64,000 bases of DNA from Pseudomonas antarctica (GTDB lineage: Bacteria > Pseudomonadota > Gammaproteobacteria > Pseudomonadales > Pseudomonadaceae): assembly GCF_001647715.1 (NCBI RefSeq), contig NZ_CP015600.1, positions 1,116,001 through 1,180,000 on the forward strand. Direction: 5' to 3'. The translations under genes were made by a program, and so were the position numbers. Position 1 is the first letter of the stretch. Each line of letters starts with the position of its first letter. Of the stretch, positions 57,806 to 64,000 are shown in pieces. A model generated the notes under the pieces. That model was not told the origin of the DNA. It did not search any database and saw only the letters and a list, made by a program, of their open reading frames with translations.

Positions 57806-58837
57806 ATGAAGGTATTGAAATCCACCCTGGCCATCGTAACCGCGGCCGCTGTACTGGGTGTCAGTGGTTTCGCCCAAGCCGGCGCCACCCTGGACGCCGT
57901 GCAGAAGAAAGGCTTTGTGCAATGTGGCGTGAGTGACGGCCTGCCGGGTTTCTCGGTACCGGATGCCAGCGGCAAGATCCTCGGGATCGATGCTGACGTT
58001 TGCCGCGCTGTGGCTGCCGCCGTTTTCGGTGACGCAACCAAGGTCAAATTCAGCCAGTTGAACGCCAAGGAGCGTTTCACCGCGCTTCAGTCCGGCGAAG
58101 TCGACATCCTGTCGCGCAACACCACCATGACCAGCTCCCGCGATGCGGGCATGGGCCTCAAGTTTCCGGGCTTCATCACCTACTACGACGGTGTTGGCTT
58201 CCTGGTTAACAACAAGCTGGGCGTGAAAAGTGCCAAGGAACTGGACGGTGCAACCATCTGCATCCAGGCCGGTACCACCACCGAGCTGAACGTTTCCGAC
58301 TACTTCCGCGCCAACAACCTCAAGTACACCCCGATCACCTTCGACACCTCCGATGAAAGCGCCAAGTCGCTGGAATCCGGTCGTTGCGACGTGCTGACTT
58401 CCGACAAGTCGCAACTCTACGCACAGCGCAGCAAGTTGGCCTCGCCGAAAGACTACGTGGTGCTGCCGGAAACCATTTCCAAAGAGCCGCTGGGCCCGGT
58501 CGTTCGTAATGGCGACGACGAGTGGCTGGCCATCGTGCGCTGGGTTGGCTACGCCATGCTCAACGCTGAAGAAGCCGGTATCACGTCGAAGAACGTTGAA
58601 GCTGAAGCCAAGTCCACCAAGAACCCGGACGTTGCACGCCTGCTGGGTGCTGACGGCGAATACGGCAAAGACTTGAAAGTGAAAAAAGATTGGGTCGTGC
58701 AGATCGTCAAGCAGGTCGGTAACTACGGTGAAGTGTTCGAGAAAAACCTCGGCAAGAGCACACCACTGGAAATCGACCGCGGCATGAACGCACTGTGGAA
58801 CAACGGTGGCATTCAATACGCACCCCCTGTGCGCTGA
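57806..58837 (+). CDS. aapJ: General L-amino-acid ABC transporter, periplasmic binding protein AapJ
   Basis: A 343-residue solute-binding protein (family 3) for broad-range L-amino-acid uptake. The signal peptide ends GFAQAGATLDAV. Binding-lobe motifs are VQCGVSDGLPGFSVPDASGK, DVCRAVAAAVFGDATKVKF and VDILSRNTTMTSSRDAGMGL, and the C terminus NALWNNGGIQYAPPVR is typical of AapJ. It is the first gene of aapJQMP, with CTGGAGG before the ATG; its usually higher expression may involve the 72-nt gap, containing CCCGGTGGGCCAACCACCGGG, that separates it from aapQ. Confidence 0.96.
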   Translation: MKVLKSTLAIVTAAAVLGVSGFAQAGATLDAVQKKGFVQCGVSDGLPGFSVPDASGKILGIDADVCRAVAAAVFGDATKVKFSQLNAKERFTALQSGEVDILSRNTTMTSSRDAGMGLKFPGFITYYDGVGFLVNNKLGVKSAKELDGATICIQAGTTTELNVSDYFRANNLKYTPITFDTSDESAKSLESGRCDVLTSDKSQLYAQRSKLASPKDYVVLPETISKEPLGPVVRNGDDEWLAIVRWVGYAMLNAEEAGITSKNVEAEAKSTKNPDVARLLGADGEYGKDLKVKKDWVVQIVKQVGNYGEVFEKNLGKSTPLEIDRGMNALWNNGGIQYAPPVR

Positions 58838-58853
58838 TAGCTGATGGTTCTGT

Positions 58854-58880
58854 CACCCGGTGGGCCAACCACCGGGTGAT
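58854..58880 (+). promoter_or_regulatory. Hairpin in the aapJ-aapQ gap
   Basis: CACCCGGTGG (58855-58864) and CCACCGGGTG (58870-58879) are exact inverses with a 5-nt loop, placed between aapJ and aapQ. Without a T run it is more likely a 3'-end stabiliser of aapJ mRNA or an attenuator than a full terminator. This is typical of binding-protein operons. Confidence 0.65.
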
Positions 58881-58909
58881 GTTCTGTTCCATTCTTTCCG
58901 GGGCACTTC

Positions 58910-60091
58910 ATGCAAAATCAAATCGGCGCACCAAAGCAGAAGCTCAGCTTCAGCGATCCCAAAGTGCGTGCGTGGCTCTTTCAGATCATCACGATTGTGG
59001 CGGTGGTCTCGCTGGGCTGGTACCTCTTCAACAATACGCAGACCAACCTTCAACACCGTGGCATTACCTCGGGTTTCGACTTTCTTGAGCGCAGTGCCGG
59101 CTTCGGCATCGCGCAGCATTTGATCGACTACACCGAATCGGACAGCTATGCCCGAGTCTTTGTGATCGGCCTGCTCAACACCTTGCTGGTGACCGTGATC
59201 GGTGTGGTCCTGGCGACCCTGCTCGGCTTCATCATCGGCGTGGCGCGCTTGTCGCCGAACTGGATGATCAACAAACTGGCGACGGTGTACGTGGAAGTGT
59301 TCCGCAACATCCCGCCGCTGCTGCAGATCCTGTTCTGGTACTTCGCGGTGTTCCTGACCATGCCGGGGCCGCGCAACAGCCATAATTTCGCGGACACCTT
59401 CTTTGTCAGCAGCCGTGGTCTGAACATGCCGGCAGCGATTGCCGCCGACGGGTTCTGGCCGTTTGTGATCAGCGTTGTCGTCGCGATCGTGGCAATCGTG
59501 CTGATGGCCCGCTGGGCCAACAAGCGCTTTGAAGCGACCGGCGTACCCTTCCATAAATTCTGGGCGGGCCTGGCGCTGTTGATTGTGATCCCGGCGTTGT
59601 GCGCCCTGATCTTCGGCGCGCCGTTGCACTGGGAAATGCCCAAGTTGCAGGGCTTCAACTTCGTTGGCGGCTGGGTATTGATCCCCGAACTGCTGGCGTT
59701 GACCCTGGCACTTACCGTCTACACGGCAGCGTTTATTGCCGAGATCGTGCGTTCGGGCATCAAGTCCGTCAGCCACGGCCAGACCGAAGCCGCGCGCTCC
59801 CTGGGCCTGCGCCCTGGGCCGACGCTGCGCAAGGTCATCATCCCGCAAGCCCTGCGGGTGATCATTCCGCCGCTGACCAGCCAATACCTGAACCTGGCGA
59901 AAAACTCGTCACTGGCCGCCGGTATCGGTTACCCGGAAATGGTTTCGCTGTTTGCCGGCACGGTGCTCAACCAGACCGGCCAGGCCATCGAAGTCATTGC
60001 CATCACCATGAGCGTGTACCTGGCGATCAGCATCAGCATTTCCCTGCTGATGAACTGGTACAACAAGCGCATTGCGCTGATCGAGCGGTGA
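58910..60091 (+). CDS. aapQ: L-amino-acid ABC transporter permease AapQ
   Basis: A 393-residue inner-membrane permease of the HisM/GltK type. It has about eight predicted helices and the EAA loop EAARSLGLRPGPTLRKVIIP that docks the ATPase. The permease domain proper begins near GLLNTLLVTVIGVVLATLLG, and a ~100-residue insert between helices is usual for AapQ. It pairs with AapM to form the channel. 10 nt separate it from aapM. Confidence 0.95.
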   Translation: MQNQIGAPKQKLSFSDPKVRAWLFQIITIVAVVSLGWYLFNNTQTNLQHRGITSGFDFLERSAGFGIAQHLIDYTESDSYARVFVIGLLNTLLVTVIGVVLATLLGFIIGVARLSPNWMINKLATVYVEVFRNIPPLLQILFWYFAVFLTMPGPRNSHNFADTFFVSSRGLNMPAAIAADGFWPFVISVVVAIVAIVLMARWANKRFEATGVPFHKFWAGLALLIVIPALCALIFGAPLHWEMPKLQGFNFVGGWVLIPELLALTLALTVYTAAFIAEIVRSGIKSVSHGQTEAARSLGLRPGPTLRKVIIPQALRVIIPPLTSQYLNLAKNSSLAAGIGYPEMVSLFAGTVLNQTGQAIEVIAITMSVYLAISISISLLMNWYNKRIALIER

Positions 60092-60101
60092 GGAAACGCA
60101 C

Positions 60102-61199
60102 ATGAGTTCGCATACGTTCAAACCTGATATGCCGCCGCCGAGCAAAGTCTTCGGACCGATGGCCTGGATGCGCGCCAACCTGTTTTCCAGCTGGCTCAAC
60201 ACCCTGCTGACGCTGTTGGCGTTCTACCTGATTTACCTGATTGTGCCGCCCATCCTGCACTGGGCCATCCTGGACGCAAACTGGGTGGGTACTACGCGCG
60301 CTGACTGCACCAAGGAGGGCGCCTGCTGGGTGTTTATCCAACAGCGCTTCGGGCAGTTCATGTACGGCTACTACCCCGGCGACCTGCGCTGGCGCGTAGA
60401 CCTGACCGTGTGGCTGGCCATCGTTGGCGTGGCGCCGTTGTTCATCTCGCGTTTTCAACGCAAGGCGATCTACGGCCTGAGCTTCCTGGTGTTGTACCCG
60501 ATCATTGCCTACTTCCTGTTGCACGGCGGGATCTTCGGCCTGACCAACGTGGCGACCAGCCAATGGGGCGGCTTGATGCTGACCCTGGTGATTGCCACGG
60601 TCGGCATCGCCGGCGCCTTGCCGCTGGGCATTGTGCTGGCGCTGGGGCGACGTTCGAACATGCCGGCGATTCGTGTGGTCTGCGTGACCTTCATCGAATT
60701 CTGGCGCGGCGTGCCGTTGATCACGGTGCTGTTCATGTCCTCGGTGATGCTGCCGTTGTTCCTGCCTGAAGGCATGGGCATCGACAAGCTGTTGCGGGCA
60801 CTGATCGGCGTGATCCTGTTCCAGTCGGCCTACGTGGCTGAAGTGGTGCGCGGTGGCTTGCAGGCGATTCCCAAGGGGCAGTACGAAGCGGCCGCGGCGA
60901 TGGGCCTGGGTTACTGGCGCAGCATGGGCCTGGTGATTCTGCCGCAAGCCCTGAAGCTGGTAATCCCGGGCATCGTCAACACGTTTATTGCGTTGTTCAA
61001 AGACACCAGCCTTGTGATCATCATTGGCCTGTTCGACCTGCTCAACAGCGTCAAGCAAGCCGCCGCCGACCCTAAATGGTTGGGCATGGCCACTGAAGGC
61101 TACGTGTTCGCCGCCCTGGTGTTCTGGATTTTCTGTTTTGGTATGTCGCGCTATTCCATTCATTTGGAACACAAGCTCGACACAGGCCACAAGCGTTAG
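60102..61199 (+). CDS. aapM: L-amino-acid ABC transporter permease AapM
   Basis: A 365-residue permease with multiple helices and the coupling motif [20 protein letters not shown]. Other typical segments are [20 protein letters not shown] and [16 protein letters not shown]. The long N-terminal part with [20 protein letters not shown] is characteristic of AapM. It heterodimerises with AapQ. The ATPase gene begins 11 nt after its stop. Confidence 0.95.
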   Translation: MSSHTFKPDMPPPSKVFGPMAWMRANLFSSWLNTLLTLLAFYLIYLIVPPILHWAILDANWVGTTRADCTKEGACWVFIQQRFGQFMYGYYPGDLRWRVDLTVWLAIVGVAPLFISRFQRKAIYGLSFLVLYPIIAYFLLHGGIFGLTNVATSQWGGLMLTLVIATVGIAGALPLGIVLALGRRSNMPAIRVVCVTFIEFWRGVPLITVLFMSSVMLPLFLPEGMGIDKLLRALIGVILFQSAYVAEVVRGGLQAIPKGQYEAAAAMGLGYWRSMGLVILPQALKLVIPGIVNTFIALFKDTSLVIIIGLFDLLNSVKQAAADPKWLGMATEGYVFAALVFWIFCFGMSRYSIHLEHKLDTGHKR

Positions 61200-61210
61200 G
61201 AGTTGTTGTT

Positions 61211-61975
61211 ATGAGCGAAGCGATCAAACAGCCTGTGAGCCCTGAAGGCATTATCCAGATGCAGGGCGTCAACAAGTGGTACGGCCAGTTCCATGTGTTG
61301 AAAGACATCAACCTCAACGTCAAGCAGGGCGAGCGTATCGTGCTGTGCGGCCCGTCGGGTTCGGGCAAGTCCACCACCATCCGCTGCCTCAACCGTCTGG
61401 AAGAGCACCAGCAGGGCCGCATCGTGGTCGACGGCGTGGAACTGACCAACGACCTCAAGCAGATCGAAGCGATCCGCCGTGAAGTGGGCATGGTGTTCCA
61501 GCACTTCAACCTGTTCCCGCACCTGACCATCCTGCAGAACTGCACGCTGGCGCCGATGTGGGTACGCAAGATGCCCAAGCGCAAGGCCGAAGAAATTGCC
61601 ATGCACTACCTGGAGCGCGTGCGCATTCCGGAGCAGGCCCACAAGTTTCCGGGGCAACTGTCCGGCGGCCAGCAACAGCGTGTGGCGATTGCCCGTGCGC
61701 TGTGCATGAAGCCGAAAATCATGTTGTTCGACGAGCCGACTTCGGCCCTCGACCCGGAAATGGTGAAGGAAGTACTCGACACCATGATCGGCCTGGCCGA
61801 AGACGGCATGACCATGTTGTGCGTGACCCACGAAATGGGCTTCGCCCGCACCGTGGCCAACCGCGTGATCTTCATGGACAAGGGCGAAATCGTCGAACAG
61901 GCGGCGCCGAATGACTTCTTCGACAACCCGCAGAATGATCGGACCAAGTTGTTCTTGAGCCAGATTTTGCATTGA
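61211..61975 (+). CDS. aapP: L-amino-acid ABC transporter ATP-binding protein AapP
   Basis: A 254-residue ABC ATPase energising the transporter. It has Walker [14 protein letters not shown], the Q-loop in [15 protein letters not shown], signature [15 protein letters not shown], Walker [15 protein letters not shown], and the H-loop in [10 protein letters not shown]. The polar-amino-acid class is clear from sequence. GGAGTTGTTGTT precedes the ATG. It is the last gene of the operon, followed by a terminator 16 nt downstream. Confidence 0.97.
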   Translation: MSEAIKQPVSPEGIIQMQGVNKWYGQFHVLKDINLNVKQGERIVLCGPSGSGKSTTIRCLNRLEEHQQGRIVVDGVELTNDLKQIEAIRREVGMVFQHFNLFPHLTILQNCTLAPMWVRKMPKRKAEEIAMHYLERVRIPEQAHKFPGQLSGGQQQRVAIARALCMKPKIMLFDEPTSALDPEMVKEVLDTMIGLAEDGMTMLCVTHEMGFARTVANRVIFMDKGEIVEQAAPNDFFDNPQNDRTKLFLSQILH

Positions 61976-61991
61976 TCGATGTTTGAAACGA

Positions 61992-62022
61992 TAAACCCGG
62001 CCTGGTGCCGGGTTTATTTTTG
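61992..62022 (+). terminator. Rho-independent terminator after aapP
   Basis: ATAAACCCGGC (61992-62002), loop CTGGT and GCCGGGTTTAT (62008-62018) form a perfect 11-bp stem, followed by TTTT. It also lies just past the stop of the converging mqsA gene and may serve both. Confidence 0.93.
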
Positions 62023-62027
62023 CCTGT

Positions 62028-62516
62028 CTAGGAGGCTTTGAGAGCGTCTTGTGTTTCGTTATTGATGGTGCAGGTGAACGCGTTGCGCAGGTCTGCGCCT
62101 TCGGACAAGGCCTTGGCGTCAGCGAGTAGATGAGGATAGCGATCCAGCAGGCGCATCAGCACCATCAGCGACTTGGGTGGCGTTATCTCGCCCCGCTCGT
62201 AGCGTGAAAATGCGTTGTGCCCGCCACCGGACAGCAGTTCCACGGTTTCTTTTTGCGTCATGTGCAGCTTGCGACGTATACGCTTCAATTCGGCGCCGAT
62301 CATCCGTCGAGCGGCGTGGAGCAAGTCATCACCGGCTTTAGCATGGCGCTCGGAGCAATCGGGGTCATACATGCCGTCCTTGCACAGTTGGCATTCCCAG
62401 CCCGAAAGATCATCAATGTGCCGCTCCATACCTTTGACACGCAGGGTTTCACTGCGGCCCTCGAAACGCACCATGGCGTCGGGTGCCCCGCAGATGAAGC
62501 AATGTTGGGTTTTCAT
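62028..62516 (-). CDS. mqsA: MqsA-family antitoxin (zinc finger plus HTH)
   Basis: A 162-residue protein. The N-terminal zinc-binding domain has two CxxC motifs (CFICG and CQLCKDG). The C-terminal helix-turn-helix contains IRRKLHMTQKETVELLSGGG and AFSRYERGEITPP, the MqsA layout (XRE type). It neutralises the MqsR RNase and, with it, represses the operon. Its ATG overlaps the toxin stop by four bases (62513-62516); the toxin comes first, as in E. coli mqsRA. At 162 residues it is longer than E. coli MqsA (131), with extra residues at the C terminus. Confidence 0.92.
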   Translation of the reverse strand: MKTQHCFICGAPDAMVRFEGRSETLRVKGMERHIDDLSGWECQLCKDGMYDPDCSERHAKAGDDLLHAARRMIGAELKRIRRKLHMTQKETVELLSGGGHNAFSRYERGEITPPKSLMVLMRLLDRYPHLLADAKALSEGADLRNAFTCTINNETQDALKAS

Positions 62517-62824
62517 GGGTTCATCCCTTTGAAGGAGATTACCGGTGGGTTACTGCCTGAGCAGTAAGTGACCTTGATGTAAATCTCCAGACCGTGTGAA
62601 TGGATGTGGTAGACGTCTTGCCAGACCCGATGATCGGCGTAGGTGGTCATCGACTTGTACAACATCCTGTTTTGTAATTCGAAAACTACCGCTTGCATCT
62701 CGCTGATATCGAGGTCGAGATTCTTTCCAGAATCCCTTGCGGCGCGCGTGAATGCCTGTGCTCCAAGCCGCCTCACATCTGCCTTGACCACCGCCAGATC
62801 GTAATGAGGTGTGTACTTTTCCAT
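62513..62824 (-). CDS. mqsR: MqsR-family mRNA interferase toxin
   Basis: A 103-residue RelE-fold RNase that cuts mRNA when not bound by MqsA. Family segments are MEKYTPHYDLAVVKADV, DISEMQAVVFELQ, MLYKSMTTYADHRVWQDVYH and YIKVTYCSGSNPPVISFKG, including the basic and aromatic residues associated with MqsR activity. ATG 62824 has CAGG 8-9 nt upstream. A palindromic operator lies about 20 nt before the start. The order toxin-antitoxin and the four-base overlap fit the family. Confidence 0.92.
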   Translation of the reverse strand: MEKYTPHYDLAVVKADVRRLGAQAFTRAARDSGKNLDLDISEMQAVVFELQNRMLYKSMTTYADHRVWQDVYHIHSHGLEIYIKVTYCSGSNPPVISFKGMNP

Positions 62825-62842
62825 AAGACACCTGAGTCCAAT

Positions 62843-62863
62843 AATTACCCTATAAGGGTAATT
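62843..62863 (-). promoter_or_regulatory. Palindromic operator of the mqsRA operon
   Basis: AATTACCC (62843-62850) and GGGTAATT (62856-62863) are exact inverses separated by TATAA. The E. coli MqsA operator has the comparable form AACCT-N-AGGTT. The position just upstream of mqsR fits autorepression. Confidence 0.75.
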
Positions 62864-62983
62864 TTACCAGTCGAAAATACTGCTCCTTTGCCTGCCCAAG
62901 AACCCTAGTGCGTTGCCTTTGTAGGCAACTCCGAATAGGCTGTAGGAAAATTCATCCTATGATTGGACGAAAGCGCAAAACCC

Positions 62984-63643
62984 ATGACAGACATCGCTCC
63001 TTTGATCAAACGCTCGCTGGTTGACCAGGCTCTGGAGCAGTTGCGCCGGCGCATCACCGAAGGCAGATGGGCCATCGGCGAGCGCCTGCCCACCGAGCCC
63101 GAGTTGTCCGCCGAGCTGGGCATCAGCCGCAACACCGTGCGCGAAGCCATGCGCGTGTTGGCGTTTTCCGGCTTGATCGAAATCCGCCAGGGCGACGGCA
63201 GTTACTTGCGCTCGATGAGCGACCCGCTGGGGGCGATGCGCGCGCTGTCCCACTGCACCCTGGAACAAGCGCAGGAGACTCGGCAGATTCTGGAAGTGGA
63301 GGCCATTGGGCTGGCGGCGCTGCGGCGTACCGAGGCAGACCTTCGCGCGTTGCGCGCAGCACTCAAGGCCAGCGCCGAGCTGTACCACGGTGACCTGGAG
63401 GCCTATATCAGCGCCGACCTGGTGTTCCACAAACACTTGGTCGATGCCGCCCACAACCCGTCCTTGAGCGAGCTGTACCAGTATTTTTCCGCCGTCGTCG
63501 GTGCCCAGTTGCGCCAGACCCTGAACATCTCACCGCGTCGCCAGGCCGTGTTCGACTTGCATATCGCCCTGCTCGACGCCGTGGAGCAACAAGACCCGGA
63601 ACGCGCCAAATCCCTCTGCCGGCAGTTGATCAATGAACCTTGA
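62984..63643 (+). CDS. GntR-family (FadR/FCD subfamily) transcriptional regulator
   Basis: A 219-residue repressor-type regulator. The N-terminal winged helix (LVDQALEQLRRRITEGRWAI, then LPTEPELSAELGISRNTVRE and QGDGSYLRS) is followed by an all-helical FCD domain (residues ~85-215), whose metal/ligand histidines are visible in FHKHLVDAAHN and FDLHIALLDAV. ATG 62984 gives the family start; an upstream TTG at 62963 is possible. The coding end overlaps the following transporter gene, so it probably regulates that transporter. The effector is unknown. Confidence 0.92.
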   Translation: MTDIAPLIKRSLVDQALEQLRRRITEGRWAIGERLPTEPELSAELGISRNTVREAMRVLAFSGLIEIRQGDGSYLRSMSDPLGAMRALSHCTLEQAQETRQILEVEAIGLAALRRTEADLRALRAALKASAELYHGDLEAYISADLVFHKHLVDAAHNPSLSELYQYFSAVVGAQLRQTLNISPRRQAVFDLHIALLDAVEQQDPERAKSLCRQLINEP

Positions 63644-64000
63644 AGCCAAACGCCCGACCGAACTCGAAGAACTGTTGATCGACGCCGAAGCAGACGACGA
63701 GGTGGTGCAGCACAATCACCCGATTGTCACGCGGCCGTGGCTGTTGCTGCTGGGCCTTATCCTGGTGGCGCTGAACCTGCGCCCGGCGCTGTCGAGCCTG
63801 TCGCCGCTGCTGGCCGAGGTTTCCCAAAGCCTCGGTTTGTCGGCCGCCAAGGCCGGTCTGCTGACCACCTTGCCGGTGCTGTGCCTGGGCCTGTTCGCAC
63901 CGATGGCGCCGATCCTGGCGCGGCGCTTCGGTGCCGAGCGAGTTGTACTGGGGATTCTGCTGACGTTGGCGGGCGGGATCATTCTGCGCAGTTCGTTCGG
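63633..64000 (+). CDS. MFS transporter, CynX/NimT-type (partial, 3' end cut by window)
   Basis: The first ~122 residues of a major-facilitator protein, starting with an ATG at 63633 that overlaps the GntR stop by 11 nt. A hydrophilic N-terminal ~30 residues is followed by LLLGLILVALNLRPALSSLS, the first helix and motif typical of the CynX/NimT (cyanate / 2-nitroimidazole) family. Next come LGLSAAKAGLLTTLPVLCLG and the loop APILARRFGAERVVLG. Translational coupling to the regulator suggests a single regulatory unit. Substrate unknown. Confidence 0.88.
   Translation, partial: MNLEAKRPTELEELLIDAEADDEVVQHNHPIVTRPWLLLLGLILVALNLRPALSSLSPLLAEVSQSLGLSAAKAGLLTTLPVLCLGLFAPMAPILARRFGAERVVLGILLTLAGGIILRSSF

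Overview
The window is chromosomal DNA of a fluorescent Pseudomonas, most likely the P. fluorescens group. The evidence is a complete 12-gene alginate operon in the usual Pseudomonas order, the gene order moaCDE - rhlB - carboxylesterase - amino-acid ABC transporter, FUSC/DUF1656 efflux genes, and many ~90-bp inverted REP pairs (REPINs) with GTGGGAGC-type ends between genes. There are no rRNA or tRNA genes, CRISPR arrays or complete insertion sequences.

Layout. 1-8.0 kb (minus): a truncated OprD-type porin, a candidate small RNA, and a membrane-fusion protein / RND pump / response regulator / sensor kinase operon. 8.2-13 kb: a small conserved protein, a solute-binding protein, a YkgJ-type cysteine-cluster protein, cheV with a coupled acetyltransferase, and a GhrB-type hydroxyacid reductase. 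13.4-19.3 kb: a LysR regulator divergent from an outer-membrane factor - FUSC - DUF1656 - HlyD efflux operon. 19.4-23.2 kb: a SnoaL-like protein and an MFS transporter divergent from another LysR gene (perfect palindrome between them), then an SDR oxidoreductase and a small membrane protein. 23.5-27.3 kb: a 1171-residue effector-like protein ending in a probable HYD1-type ADP-ribosyltransferase domain, then a small DUF6124-like protein.

27.7-44.7 kb is the alginate operon, read right to left: algD-alg8-alg44-algK-algE-algG-algX-algL-algI-algJ-algF-algA. AlgA and AlgD make GDP-mannuronate; Alg8 and Alg44 polymerise it; AlgK, AlgE, AlgG, AlgX and AlgL carry, epimerise, protect or trim it on the way out; AlgI, AlgJ and AlgF acetylate it. 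A good AlgU (sigma-22) promoter lies about 490 bp before algD. Two REPINs sit in operon gaps. A third has inserted in frame near the 5' end of algK, with a 9-nt direct repeat at its flanks.

45-49.8 kb: yaaA, a mosaic repeat island, a polysaccharide-deacetylase-like protein lacking two expected metal ligands, and a PIN-PhoH ATPase. 50-53.8 kb: a subtilisin-type autotransporter. 53.9-57.5 kb: moaC-moaD-moaE, rhlB and a carboxylesterase. 57.8-62 kb: an aapJQMP-type amino-acid ABC transporter. 62-64 kb: an mqsRA-type toxin-antitoxin pair with a palindromic operator, a GntR/FCD regulator, and the start of an overlapping CynX/NimT-type transporter cut by the window end.

All function calls rest on motif and family recognition by eye; no database search was run.
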